From: Azadirachta indica
Taxonomy: Eukaryota > Streptophyta > Magnoliopsida > Sapindales > Meliaceae
Direction of reading: 5' to 3'
DNA: 64,000 bases
Assembly: GCA_022749755.1 (NCBI GenBank)
Contig: CM040453.1
Location: 16,191,368 to 16,255,367, forward strand
Numbering within the stretch: the first letter of the stretch is position 1; each line of letters starts with the position of its first letter. The notes under the pieces were generated by a model. It ran no database searches. It saw only the letters and a program-made list of their open reading frames with translations, and was not told the origin of the DNA. Positions 23,901 through 35,342 of this stretch are shown one piece after another. A program made the translations under genes and the position numbers.

Positions 23901-24284
23901 CACAAAAAACATTAATAGTCTTAAATTGATGAATAGAGGCTCCTTCCATTTTTTTTTAAAGTCTTTTACCCTTGTCAATAATTCAAATTTTGTATGAAAA
24001 TAAAAAAGTGAGGTCCCGCATTTATACAAGTTAAAGAGAATGCATTAACGAAACCAATAGAAGTAAGCCAACTGTTGTCATAAAAGTTAAAATTTAAAAA
24101 TGTAAAAAATGTCAAAGATAACAACTAATATAGGAATTTAAAACATAAAAATTTCAACAATGATAGCTAAAAGTAAATATTTACAGATAGTTGTGATTGT
24201 GACTCACATCTTCCTCTAATTTTATGTCCAGTAACGGCTTAAACGCCCTTTATGGGTCGAAAATTGGCTTCCCATCTAATTTTC

Positions 24285-24863
24285 TTACAAATTGGAAAAC
24301 AGGTCTTTTAAAATCAGATTCTCAAGACCATAATAATCACGTTCTTTTTCAAATAATGTATACAAATTTAGAATTTTACGTTGCACATATCCACTAGGAT
24401 GCATCTCAAAAGTCAATAAGATATTATCTAAAAACTCCTTACTCAATCCATTCTTGATGAATTTAATTTTATCTTCTCTATTAGTAGACACCATCCCTAG
24501 AGAACGATATCGCTTGTTACAAATTAAACGTGCACATTTATCACACACTTGTAACCTTTTCACTCTTCGTTTCTTTGCAAAAGAGCTCTTACCTAAACTA
24601 GGCATACGTGAAACAAATGAATCAGAAAACTCACCTGCTAAACGTACCTTTACTGCAATTATCCACCGTACATCTTGAGGTATACTTTTTTGCATAAGCA
24701 TTCTTAACTTTGCACGCCTAGCTTGATACATTTTTCGTAGAGCATTTTCAGGAAAAGAAGGAAAATATGTTTGCAATCTAGAAAGAATGACATCTATAAT
24801 GAAAAAAAAGTAAAGAATAGAAAAAGAAGTGAGAAAAAATTTAGTACCAGTAATTTTGGGCAA
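24285..24863 (-). CDS. Exon(s) of an unrecognised basic plant protein
   Basis: A long minus-strand open exon, about 169 codons from about 24793 to 24285. The protein is rich in Lys/Arg, with a CxxC motif (VCDKCARLICNKRYRS), a basic patch KKRRVKRL, and a C-terminal LYTLFEKERDYYGLE. A short possible exon (LPKIT) lies just upstream, separated by a 54-bp GT...AG stretch whose phase joins correctly; this is short for a plant intron. No in-frame ATG was found upstream. There are no internal stops, in contrast to its neighbours, so it may be the 3' exon of a live gene or a young fragment. I cannot name the family. Confidence 0.5.
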   Translation of the reverse strand: MPKITGTKFFLTSFSILYFFFIIDVILSRLQTYFPSFPENALRKMYQARRAKLRMLMQKSIPQDVRWIIAVKVRLAGEFSDSFVSRMPSLGKSSFAKKRRVKRLQVCDKCARLICNKRYRSLGMVSTNREDKIKFIKNGLSKEFLDNILLTFEMHPSGYVQRKILNLYTLFEKERDYYGLENLILKDLFSNL

Positions 24864-24869
24864 CTGAAA

Positions 24870-25290
24870 GAATCAACTTGACCGCCACAAAGTACCATTA
24901 TTCGCCACTTGACCGGGAAAATAACTAAAAATAAACAATGGAATCAATAAAATTAATAACACAAGAAAACAAGTAAAGTATATACAAAAAAAAAATGAGA
25001 CAGAAATAATCTTTGCCCAAAGAAGTTTACCTTTACAAAATTTAGAATTAATATTGTTCGATTCCAATTAAGTCCCATAACATGTATTAGTTACAAAAGC
25101 ACAAAAAGAAGGTTTATTAATAATTTGACTGATGAGTATTTGGCACATATATAGTAAATTTTTAAGGTAGAATTTGTTTATTTGAGAAGATGAAAAGGAA
25201 AAGAATATTTTTACTTTGAATGTAAATTTTATAAATCAACTCTAAATGGTATTACTTAGATTACTAGGGACTAATAATAAGCTGGTTAGG
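24870..25290. other. Upstream region of the unrecognised exon
   Basis: Hydrophobic frames here on the minus strand start at TTG and overlap AT-rich DNA. A possible splice donor (AAAG/GTAAAC, about 25028-25033) follows a short open stretch. Nothing is certain. Confidence 0.3.
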
Positions 25291-25293
25291 GAG

Positions 25294-26235
25294 TGTAATG
25301 AATATTTAAAAGTATAGGTTTATTAAGAGAAATATTATGAGTTGCACTTAATAATGTCTTTCTATTCCCCAATAATGAAGCATATTCCTTTATATTGAAT
25401 TATAAAACATAAATTGGATTAAATAGTCGATTTTGCGCAGGTTTTGTATAATGAGCGTATCTTTCAATCCAAAACATCAATTGATATGATTCTTGGGATG
25501 GACAAATATAAACTCATCATTTGACAATTAATGGGACAAAATTGGGCTTAAACAGAACTCAAGCGCATCTTTGAACTAGCCCAACATACTTCTGAATTTA
25601 GGCCGTATCCCTCTAAATACGTAACGAACAATTATATAGTTGGGTGATTTAGAAAGTTGAGAAATGGATCTAAATAATTTACGTTTTGTACTTTCTCAAA
25701 TTTCAATTGGTCAGCTACCAAAAAGAGTTATTACTCTAGAAGGGTGGTGGAAAAATGTGACTTGAACGTTTCAGGCTATTTTCAACACAACTCACGTTCT
25801 AAAATAGCAATAAGGGTGAGATATGGACCATTAGAAAGATGAGTCATCCATCTACAACTTCGAAGAAGGTTGTTTTATAAAATTCGGTAGTTTTTATAGT
25901 CAAAAATATGTTAGAAGTTAGTATAGCGTGATTAATTGGAAATTAACAAATTATGTTCATACATGTGAAATGTCTTTTATTTTACCTATATAAAGGAGGA
26001 TGTGGAAGTGAGGAGGGAGATCATTATTTTACCATTTCTGTTTTGCTTTTGTAATTTGAAGTTCAATTACATAATGTCTTTCTAAATTAAAAATTAGGGT
26101 TAAGGGTACAGTTTTGTTAATTTTATAGCATTGTTCTTTTATCATTCTAAGTTGTGCTCAATGTAAAATCTTTTCAATTGAGTGAATTATATTTCTTAAA
26201 AGTGTTTTGGTTTGTTAGGAGGCTTGATTCATTAT
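25294..26235 (-). mobile_element. 5'-truncated gypsy LTR
   Basis: Homologous, in reverse orientation, to positions about 30733-31682 of the solo LTR. Its outer end (minus-strand end TTCATTACA) matches the solo LTR end TTCATCA. The first roughly 440 bp of the LTR are missing and the break at 26235 joins reverse-transcriptase coding sequence. Confidence 0.85.
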
Positions 26236-28455
26236 TTTCATTTTTGACTACAGTAACTCCATATTGCTGAGGTACAACTTGTGTAAAACTTACCCGTATG
26301 CTATCAGAAATAGGTTAAATGATCCCTACATTAGAATTTAGCCTACGTTACATTTGTCTAGATGATTTGGTATTATCTTCCAAATATATCTTATGTGTGC
26401 AAATCAAAGGATTAATTCCTTTTATATTAGCTATTGTCTATCCTAAGGCATTTTTATGCAATCTTAGAATTTCAAGCAACTTACATTCTTGAAGAGCACT
26501 GATTTTAAAAGAAATTATCACGGAAAAAGTTTCATTAGCACCCAAGAAAGCATACTTAAGGTCAGATGGTAATGGTTTCAATTCAAGTTTTGATGGTTGA
26601 AAACTCGATGGCATCGATTTATCAATAAGTTGAGGTAAGTCTTCAAATTTTGGTCTCCGTCCATTAACTTCCAAAATCTGAGAAGATTTTAAAAGAGAAT
26701 AAATATGAAACACTTCAGAATTTTCACCAAAATTGAAATCATTGCAACTATTTAAACAAGCATTCAAGGGATCAGAAAAAGATGAAACATTAAAGCAGTC
26801 ATGAACGAGTTCCTCAATATAACTAATTTGATGCATGTCATCATTTTTACTAGGTTGCTTGCAAATATTGAACACATTCATTTCTAATGTCATGTTTCTA
26901 AAGGATAATTTTAGAACTCTATTTCTACAGTTGATTATTGCATTAGATGTAGCAAGAAATGGACGTCCTAATATGACAGGAATTTGGGTGCTTGAGTTAG
27001 GAACAGGTTATGTGTCTAAGACAATAAAATCTACGGGAAAGTAAAATTCATCTTCTTGGACTAACACATCCTCAAGTATTCCTCGTGGTATTTTCATAGA
27101 ATGGTCAGCGAGTTGAAGTGTTGTAAAAGTAGGTTTAAGCTCACCTAAACCTAATTGCTCATACACTGAATATGGAAACAAATTAACACTTGCACTAAGA
27201 TCAAGTAACGCATGATTTATCCTAAAGTTTCTAATTACACAAGAAATGATGGGACAACTAAGATCTTTATATTTTGCTGGAGTGTTATGTTGGATAATTG
27301 AACTAACATTCTCAGCTAAAAATGCTTTCTTTTGAAGGTTAAGCTTCCATTTAACACTGCACAAATTTTTCAAAAATTTAGCATAAGAAGAAACTTGCTT
27401 AATTTTATCTAACAAGAAATATTAATTTTAACTTGCTTAAAAAGTTCAAAAATTTCAGAATTTTGATTCAACTTTTGAATTGGTTGCATTCTTTGAGAAA
27501 AAAGAGCAGGGATAAGGCATTTTTCAACATGACACATCTTATGTTCAACATTATTTTCCTCACTCACTAATTTTGATGGTTTTTTAGACTCAATCTCTTT
27601 CAAAGAAATGGTTTTATCAATGACCTTACCACTTCAGAGAGTAGTGATGGAGTTGGCATTCTCATGCTGTGTGCCATTTAGGTTAGAATCACTTACATGA
27701 AATTGAACCGCTAGATTTTGGTTGTGGTTGAGCAGGAAATTTACCTTTCTCTTGACTGCGCAAAGCTGAGGTCAATGTTAAAAGTGTATTCTTGATATCA
27801 TTAATGACTTGTGATATTTGATTGTTTATGCTTGTTTGCCCTTGCATGAATGTTTGCAACGTTTCCTCAAGAGTTTTCAAATGTGGTGAATGGTATAGAC
27901 AATTTGAAGGTCTTTGCGGTGGTGGATGGGTATGATTATCATTTTTCCAACTAAAATTTGCATGATTTCTCCATCCAAGATTGTCCGTTTCAAAATATGG
28001 AGAATTAGAGGAAAAAAAACTTTTTGAAAGAATTCATAAAATTTCCTTGGTCATGCAACACTTCTTTAAAAATTGGAATATTTGGACAATCTTGAGTAGA
28101 ATGTCCCATGAGTTCACAAATTTCACAAACTTCATCATTATGCATAGATTTGACCTCTTTAACTTTCCTTAATTCCATGACTTCAATTTTTCTCATTAAA
28201 TTTGTAATTCTAACACTTATATCATCTTCTTGACTCAAATTATATTTACTCCCACTAGAACTAGCTATATTAGATTTAATTGAATTTTCAGAAGAACTAG
28301 TGGTTTGCTAGGATTGAGAGTTCTTAGCTAAATGATCTAAATACTCTAATGCTTCTTGTGGGTCTTTGTCTAAAAATTCACCATTACACATTGTTTCAAC
28401 AAATTGTTTTATCTGTCATTAACCCTTCATAAAAGAAACTTATCGTACGCCATTT
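26236..28455 (-). mobile_element. Ty3/gypsy retrotransposon fragment: gag, protease, start of RT
   Basis: Minus strand, from right to left. Gag tail: HGFEKW at about 28455, a CCHC knuckle CEICELMGHSTQDCPN at about 28125-28080. Protease: 27415-27008, ALLDLSASVNLFPYSVYEQLG, in which the usual DLGAS Gly is Ser. Pre-RT linker: 26893-26438, LELKPLPSDLKYAFLG. RT start: about 26430-26236, PISDSIRVS and VVKNEN. Stops separate all of them. Pol ends abruptly in the fingers region and is fused to the middle of the LTR. The right end is cut by the plus-strand copia at about 28456-28465. Confidence 0.92.
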
Positions 28456-28464
28456 TTCAAAACC

Positions 28465-29167
28465 ATGGTGGGCATGAATTCAACAGCCATGGCAGCATCA
28501 TCATCTTTAAACCGTTTTTTTAATCTACTGGTATTTGACGAGGAAAATTACAACCATTGGAGAATCCAAATGAAAACCCTCTTCATCTCTCAAAACTTGT
28601 GGGAGATAATAGAGGAAGGCTTTTCAAAACCAAAAAGTTCAAAAGCTGCAGCATGCTTGACAGCAATAAAACAAAAGGAACTTAAGGAGAACTTGAAGCA
28701 AGATGCAAAAGCGTTGCTTTACATCTAACAAAGGGTAAGCAAAACAATCTTTCCTAGAATTATGGATGCTAAAAGATCAATACAAGCTTGGACAATTTTG
28801 GAAAATGAGTTTAAAGGAAGTGACAACAATTATTTCTATTAAACTCCAAACACTTTGGATAGATTTTGATAATCTAGCCATAAAGGAAAATGAAACCATC
28901 CAAATCTTTATTTCTCGAGTAGTGGAAATTATTCATCAAATAAGAAGTTTTGCTGATACCATCGAAGATAAAAAAATTGTTGAGAAAATTTTTAGACGTT
29001 TGCCACAAAAATTTGACCATGTTGTTGCTACCATAGAAGAGTCTAAAGATTTATCTAAACTCAACCTTGTTGAGCTCATGGGTTCTCTTGAAGCCCATGA
29101 AAAAAGAATGAGCAGATTCAGAGGCACAACAATGGAGCAATTTTTCAATCCAAACTCAGCGTCTTAG
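28465..29167 (+). pseudogene. Copia gag, broken by a stop and frame change
   Basis: The first frame (28465-28728) has LLVFDEENYNHWRIQMKTL and NLWEIIEEGF, the N-terminal gag motif. A TAA follows. The second frame (28766-29167) has IKENETIQIFISRVVEII and SLEAHEKRM, the UBN2 gag helices. The zinc knuckle follows after another stop. Confidence 0.88.
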
Positions 29168-29806
29168 AAAACAAAAATGGTGAAAAACAAGGGAACAACT
29201 CAAACAAGCTTATTGATCAAAAAAAGGGATAACAACACTTTCGTCTAAGAAGAAAAAGAAGATTCAACCAACAAAGAAGAGATGGTAATGTAAAATCTGA
29301 GCCTACATGTTTTGTTTGCAAAAAACTTGTCCATGAATCCGAAAATTGCTGCTACAAATATGCCAAATGTAGAATACCAAATCATTGTCTAAGAGATTAC
29401 TGGTATTAACAAAAAAGTGAAAAAAATGAAGCAAATTATTTTAAGGAAGATAATACAAACATATTGTTATATTCATCCTTGAGTTTGCAGCATAATTCTC
29501 AAAACATATGGTACTTGGATAATAGATGCTGTGACCATATAACTAGTCATAGCAAGTATTTTGTAAACCTCAATAGCCAATTCTCTTCTTAAGTAAAATT
29601 GGGAGACAGGAAGACACAATCTCTTGAAGGAAAAGAAACAATTTCTATCTAAACAAAGGGAGGTAACACTTAATTCATTCAAGATGTTCTTTATGTTCCT
29701 GGGTTAGCTTAAAATTTACTAAGTGTTGGTCAATTAATTCAAAAAAGATTCTTGGTAAACTTTGTGGGAGAAGAATGCAAAATCATAGACAAAGAGAAGA
29801 CTATGG

Positions 29807-30284
29807 TTGCAAAAATTAAAATGGCACCAAACAAAGTTTTTTGCTTGTTATGCCATTAAAAGAAAATGTTGCCTTGAAATTGAAAAAAATGATGAGTCTT
29901 TGTTATGGCATATGAGATATGGACACCTGCGTTATAATGGCTTGAAATTGTTGTACCGAAAAGATATAGTGATAGGACTCTCGAAAATAGACAAAAATGA
30001 AACCACTTGTAAAGGTTATCTATTTGGAAAAATGAATCGCTTGCCATTTCCAAAACATGCTTTGAGAGCAAAACTACCACTTGAACTTGTTCATATTGAC
30101 ATTTATGGAGCAATGAGAACTGCATCTTTTCAAAACAAAAAATACTTTTTTCTTTTTGTTGATGATTTCAATATGATGATGTGGGTCTACTTCCTGGAGC
30201 AAAAATCAGAAGCATTTTCAACATTTCTAAAATTGAAGAAATTGGTGGAAAGACAAAATGGCCATTTTTTGAAAATATTGAGAA
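29807..30284 (+). pseudogene. Copia integrase N-terminal half (interrupted)
   Basis: Contains the GAG-pre-integrase HMRYGHLRYNGLKLL-like stretch with CKGYLFGKMNRLPFP, then the integrase core start LVHIDIYGAM and FLFVDDFNMMMWVYFL. It stops at KILRT where the solo LTR is inserted. The continuation (RGGEFLSKEFEEHC) resumes at about 31688. Confidence 0.88.
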
Positions 30285-30289
30285 CAGCT
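30285..30289 (+). repeat. Target-site duplication, left, of the solo LTR
   Basis: CAGCT, matching 31683-31687 exactly; it flanks a TG...CA element. Confidence 0.9.
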
Positions 30290-31682
30290 TGTTACAACTT
30301 AAAGGTTGTAACTTCCAAGTATAGGTTGTCTCAAGTAACAAAGTTCAGAAATCCGAGTGTCGGTCCACAGAGAATACGTTATATTAAGTCCACAAGTTCA
30401 AAAGTCTAAATATTACAAGTCCAAATATTCAAATATTATAAGAAATGGAAAGAATTTTCTTATTATCAAATTTAAATTCAATATTATTTTATATTAGGGC
30501 ATTAGGGATCCATTTTAATGATTTGTGTAGAATTTATTCTTGATCTTTTTTTTTTAAAGAAAAAATACAATTAAAAATCGAAAGAAGTGATCTTAATTGG
30601 ATGATGAAAAAAAAAACATTTAAGCACAAAGAAATCAAAAGACTTACCTTTTAGTTGATGGTGAAAATCTATAAATTGTCTTACTCTTGATATGTAGAAA
30701 ACATCCAAACATTTAATGTACCATTTGTTAACAATGAATCAAGATTTCTAACAATTCAAAATCACTTGAAAAATATAGTACTCAATCAATAAAAGGATTG
30801 ATAGTGAAGAACAAAACAAAGGATCAAACAACAAAATTATAAAATCATCAAAAGTTTACCCTTAGTCCTAATTACGAAGTTAGAAATACATGATTTAATT
30901 GAAGTTCAAATTACAAAAAGAAAGCAGAAATGGTAAAAATTCTCCCCCTCCTCACTTCCACATCTTCATTTATATAGGTAAAACAAAAGACATTTCACAT
31001 GTGTGAACATAATTTTGTCAATTTTCAATTAATCACGCTCTACCAATTTCCAACATATTTTTGACCATGAAAACCATCGAATTTTGTAAAATAGCCTCCT
31101 TCAAAGTTGTAGGTGGATGACTCATCTTTCTAATGGTCCATATCTCACCCTTATTGCTATTTTAAACCATGAGTTGTGTTGAAAATAGGCAGAAATGTTC
31201 AAGTCGCATTTCTCCACCGCCCTTCTAGAATGATCACTCTTTTTGGTAGCCGATCAATTGAAATTTTAGAAAGTACAAAACATAAAAGATTTAGATCCCT
31301 TTCTCAGCTTTCTCTATCACCCAACCATATAATTTTTCGTTGCGTATTTAGGGGGATACGGCCTAAATACAGAAGTATGTTGGGCTGGTTCAAAGATGCG
31401 CTTGAGTTCTGTTGAAGCCCAATTTCATCCCATTAATTACTCGAACTGGTCCAACGTATAATGAGTTTATGTTTGTACAACTCAAGAATTGTATCAATTG
31501 ATGATTTGGATTGAAAGATATGCTCATTATACGAAACCTGCACAAAACCGATTATTTAGTCCAATTCATGTTTTACAATTCAATATAAAGGAATATGCTT
31601 CATTATTGGGGAATAGAAAGACATTATTAAGTGTAAATTATAATATTTCTCTTGATAAACCTACATTTTTAAACATTCATCA
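30290..31682 (+). mobile_element. Solo LTR, 1393 bp, gypsy type, in copia integrase
   Basis: Begins TGTTACAACTT, ends TTCATCA, and is flanked by perfect 5-bp CAGCT duplications. The copia integrase frame is interrupted exactly here. It contains no coding sequence. Its 3' two thirds are homologous to the LTR of the neighbouring gypsy fragment (25294-26235, inverted). A solo LTR forms by recombination between two LTRs of a full element, so a complete gypsy element once sat here. Confidence 0.93.
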
Positions 31683-33130
31683 CAGCTCGAGGAGGTGAAT
31701 TCCTATCCAAGGAGTTCGAAGAGCATTGCAAAGATGAAGGAATCAAAAGATAAATAACAATCAAATATACTCCCCAACAAAATGGAGTTGTAGAGCAAAA
31801 GAATCATACCTTTGTTGAGATGAAGGACTTCCCAATAACCTTTGGGCTGAAGCTGTCAACATTGTAATTTACATCCTAAATCGTTCACCCATAAAAGTCG
31901 TTCTCAATAAAACACCATATAAAGCTTATTACAAACGAAAGTTGGATGTTAACCATTTAATAATTTTTGGATGCGTAGCATTTTCTTTCACTCCTTCTCA
32001 ACAAAGGGAAAAATTTGATCAAAAAGGTGAAATATACATCTTCATCGACTACAGCGATGAATTAAAAGCATATCATCTTTTTAATCTAAAAGAAAAAAAA
32101 ATTAATGATCTCAAGAATTGTATGCTTTGATGAGAAGAAGATTTGGGAGAAGGAAAACAAAACATCTCAAGAATATACCTCTTTTGAAGCTAGCCCATAC
32201 AATAATAAGTTACATTCATCCAGCAGGTCAGACTCACCAACAAATCAAGATCAACTCCATTCTGACTCCGAGCCTAAATCTCTCCCAATTAGGAATCTCT
32301 CATTGAAAAAAATATATGATTCATGTAATGTTGGATTTTTTTATTGTGAACCACAAAATTTTGAAGAAGCAGTAAAAGATGAAGTGTGGCAATAGGCAAT
32401 GGATGAAGAAATTAGCACCATTGTGAAAAGCCACTCTTGGGAGCTGATTTATTTACCTAAAGGAAAAGAAATAGTGGATTTACAAAACAAAATTGAATCA
32501 AAATGGTTTGATTCAGAAACACAAAGCTCATCTTATTGCAAAAGGCTATTCACAACAACCGAGCATCGACTTTAATGAAACTTTCCACCAATTGTCTGAA
32601 TGGAGACCATATGGATTGTACTTGCACTTACTACACAATTAGAGGTACAAGTCTATCAACTTAATGTGAAATCAGCATTCCTAAATGATGATCTGGAAGA
32701 AGAAGTGTATGTTGAGCAACCTCAAGACTATGTTGTGAAAGAAAAAGAAAGTATGGTTTATTAGCTCAGAAAAGCTCTTTATGGGCTAAAGCAAGCTCCA
32801 AGAGCTTGGAATAGTAAAATAGACAAATATTTTCAACAAAGTAGCTTTTGAAAAAGCCCAAGTGAGCCATCATTATACTTAAAAAAGGAAGGTGTACATG
32901 ATTTTCTTATTATTTACCTTTATGTTGATGACTTGGTATATACTTGCACTAATCTAAAAATTTTAGAAAAGTTGAAGAAAGACATGAGCAAAGAATATGA
33001 GATGAAAGATCTCGATCTTTGAAATACTCTCTTAGAATTCAAGTTCACCAAGCAAAAGGAGTGATCCTCATCTCACAAGAGAAATATACTGAAGACTTGC
33101 TGAAGAAGTTCAACATATCTAATTGTAAGC
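31683..33130 (+). pseudogene. Copia integrase C-terminal half and reverse transcriptase, broken
   Basis: Starts with RGGEFLSKEFEEHC, a TAA soon after, then YTPQQNGVVEQKNHT. The integrase C-terminal region is at 31942-32130 (LIIFGCVAFSFTPSQQREKF), the connecting region at 32105-32395, and RT from about 32640 (QLNVKSAFLNDDLEEEVYV, ALYGLKQAPRAWNSKI, YLYVDDLVYT). Frameshifts are at about 32130, 32500 and 33020. Confidence 0.88.
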
Positions 33131-33299
33131 TCATTTTCCCCTTTTTATAAAAAAGGATGTCTTTGTATTCAATAATCAATTCAGAAAATAAAACAAAAAT
33201 AAACAATTCTCTGCCTCTTATTTTCTTCTTTGTCCTTTTGCATTTTCTCTTAGTCCAAGCTTAAGAAAAATCCATAATTCCCAACATTCACATATGGAA

Positions 33300-33864
33300 G
33301 GAAAGTTTCCTATTGAACAAGAAAAGCTGTTAACCTTGCCTCTGAATATTTATGATATGATCCTAGGAAGCGGCCTAATCCAAGTGACCTTAACATGCTA
33401 TTACTCCACTACAAAGCAAACTTAAAGTAAGAAATTGGCCTTTTCTCTAATGATTCTATTTTCTAATCATCAGTCTAACCTTCATTCTCTAGTGAGGCAG
33501 TTGCGTTTTGGATATGTGATTTCGTTTGCTCTATTGTGATCAAAAACTATACAAGGAACTGTTACTTTACTGTACAAGCCTAATTGTTATTTTCTTTATT
33601 TTCAGGTTCCATCATATGGTGTCATGTGTCAAATTTCAGAATTAGTGGAAAGTGCTGTCAACTCCACAGTACCTCTTCACTAATGGTTGAGGCTTGCTCA
33701 TGGATGGATCTCACTGTAATTCATCAAATCTTGGTTATGACTCACACTAGAACGATAAAAGAAGAAATGTAGCCACACAAACAAATTTTTTGCTTTTCTC
33801 CACCCCGTATTTATGTTAAAGGGATTCATGTGAAAATAAAAATGTAGAGAAACATGTACATTGT
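33300..33864. other. Stretch with no recognised gene
   Basis: An exon-like open segment at about 33606-33770 is preceded by a good 3' splice-site look (TTATTTTCAG), but I do not recognise the protein. Confidence 0.3.
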
Positions 33865-33872
33865 AATATAAT

Positions 33873-34340
33873 TAGGGGTGGCTAGAAAAAAAGATCGAAT
33901 CGGAATCGAACCGGAATTAATGGGTTCAGTCTGTTATTTTATGCAATTTGGTCCGGTTTTAGTTCTTAAAATAAAAAACCTGAAAATTTTCAATTCAGTT
34001 TTAGTTTTGGTCAAAAACTCTGAACTGGGACCGGATTTATTATTTTTTAATCTTTTTTCATATAAACGATATCGTTTTACTATATTTTCATAAAATGACG
34101 TCGTTTGGTACATTAAAAATATTTAAAAATAATAATAAATTTACCTAAAAACTGAACCGACCTAAAAACCGAATCGATTGATTTGATTTTAATTTGATTT
34201 TAATATGTAATTAGTTCAGTGCGGTCCGATTTTTTCTTCTTATACGGTCAGGTCCAATCTCAAAATTTTGAAATTTGAAATTGTTAGGTTCAGTTCGGTT
34301 TTTTAAATACCTAAACCGATTCGAACTATACTTACCCCTA
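33873..34340. mobile_element. hAT-type MITE, 468 bp, with 8-bp TSD
   Basis: Ends are inverted (left TAGGGGTGG, right ending ACCCCTA) and flanked by the perfect 8-bp direct repeat AATATAAT at 33865-33872 and 34341-34348. The interior is rich in the GGTTCGGTTTT / AACCGAACC type motifs common in such non-autonomous elements. An 8-bp TSD with short TIRs points to the hAT superfamily. It does not encode a transposase. Confidence 0.88.
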
Positions 34341-34348
34341 AATATAAT

Positions 34349-34730
34349 ACATGTAAAATTTTTTCCTAATGATGATATATCTAAGTGTTCAGATATGCTA
34401 CTTAGACATAGGGTGAGAAAAAATGTGTAAATATTGCTGTGAATTGCAAAGAAAATTTTTTTGGTTTTTGTATGTGATGTCTCTTGTATACATATTAACA
34501 TATCGGATCTCTTTAAATAAAAAATGGCCAAAAAAGTAGACAAAAGAATAAGAAAACTAATCACCCTCACCTCCTTGTATCTCAAATTGATGAGAATATT
34601 TGTAGGGTGAGGGCAGCCAAATTCACCTCTTCATCAACATGTATCTATACGTAACAACTACACTCAGAGCATTAGTTCAGTTCCAGAAGCAGATGTCACA
34701 GCAATAGCAGTCAGACTGCAGGGAGAGGAG
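34349..34730. other. Stretch with no recognised gene
   Basis: AT-rich; nothing identified on either strand. Confidence 0.4.
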
Positions 34731-34734
34731 AAAG

Positions 34735-34859
34735 CCTTTCGCGCCAAAAAATTTCTTAGACTTGTATTCAAAATAAATTTAAAAATTAGTTTTGAATTGA
34801 CCGTTAGAACCCTCTCGACAGCAAAAATCTGGAGGTCACAGGTTCCAAATTTGAATTCA

Positions 34860-34860
<1 letters not shown>
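34735..34860 (+). repeat. SINE-like module, diverged copy
   Basis: Resembles modules at 56586-56703 and 9490-9640 (shared TTTCGCGCCAA start and a TTGAATTGACCGTTAGAA-like centre). Its 3' part, GGAGGTCACAGGTTC, resembles a tRNA-type B box and leads into a (TA)n tail, as many plant SINEs do. Confidence 0.5.
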
Positions 34861-34891
<31 letters not shown>

Positions 34892-34892
34892 A
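34860..34892. repeat. (TA)n(TG)n microsatellite
   Basis: About ten TA units followed by about five TG units, directly after the SINE-like module. Confidence 0.9.
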
Positions 34893-35109
34893 TTATAATA
34901 ATTGACTTCAAATCAATTTATTTACTGTAAAATTTCATTAATTTTCAGTCTCTACGTCCCTAAACCTACTCTAAATCGGCGCTGAAGTCAACTGTTACTG
35001 AATATCGAAAATTAATTAATTAGGGTCTTAATTTACTGTGAATCTACTTACTTATTAAATATCTTTTAATTGCTTTGCTTTGCTTTGGTGATTTTGTGAC
35101 TTGTATGAA

Positions 35110-35342
35110 GGCAGATTTTATAATTTCAAGCTTCCCAAAAATTTACAAGGTGAGTGGTGTTTTTTGGACCTGCTAAAGCTTGGCTCGCGATCGCCAGTCA
35201 ATGGTTCCAAATTCAACCCCAAGATTTCTCTTTACAATCCAATTTCAGGAATTCAATTTCCACTTCCCCCTTTATAAACTCTTCCAACTTTGAAGATTTT
35301 CCGGATCATATGAAACAATCTAACAATGTTTTTGATAGTTAA
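35110..35342 (+). pseudogene. F-box/DUF295-like fragment
   Basis: A frame from about 35110 reads FYNFKLPKNLQGEW and then KISLYNPISGIQFPLPPL followed by a stop. LxNPxxxxxxxLPPL is the hallmark of DUF295/F-box-associated plant proteins, where it lies in the beta-propeller-like C-terminal region. The rest of the protein and the F-box are not found. No expression evidence is possible from sequence. Confidence 0.4.

Larger units (their letters stand above)
28456..33295 (+). mobile_element. Ty1/copia retrotransposon, plus strand, split by a solo LTR
   Basis: Order: gag (28465-29167), CCHC knuckle CFVCKKLVHESENC (about 29308), protease WYLDNRCCDHIT (about 29508; DSG changed to DNR), pre-integrase and integrase (29807-30284 and 31683-31830), RT (about 32395-33125) with YVDD at 32921-32932. 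A pyrimidine-rich LTR-end-like tail follows to about 33295. The 5' LTR is absent and RNase H is missing. The RT motif QLDVKSAFL reads QLNVKSAFL, losing a catalytic Asp. It sits within minus-strand gypsy gag on its left side. Confidence 0.9.
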
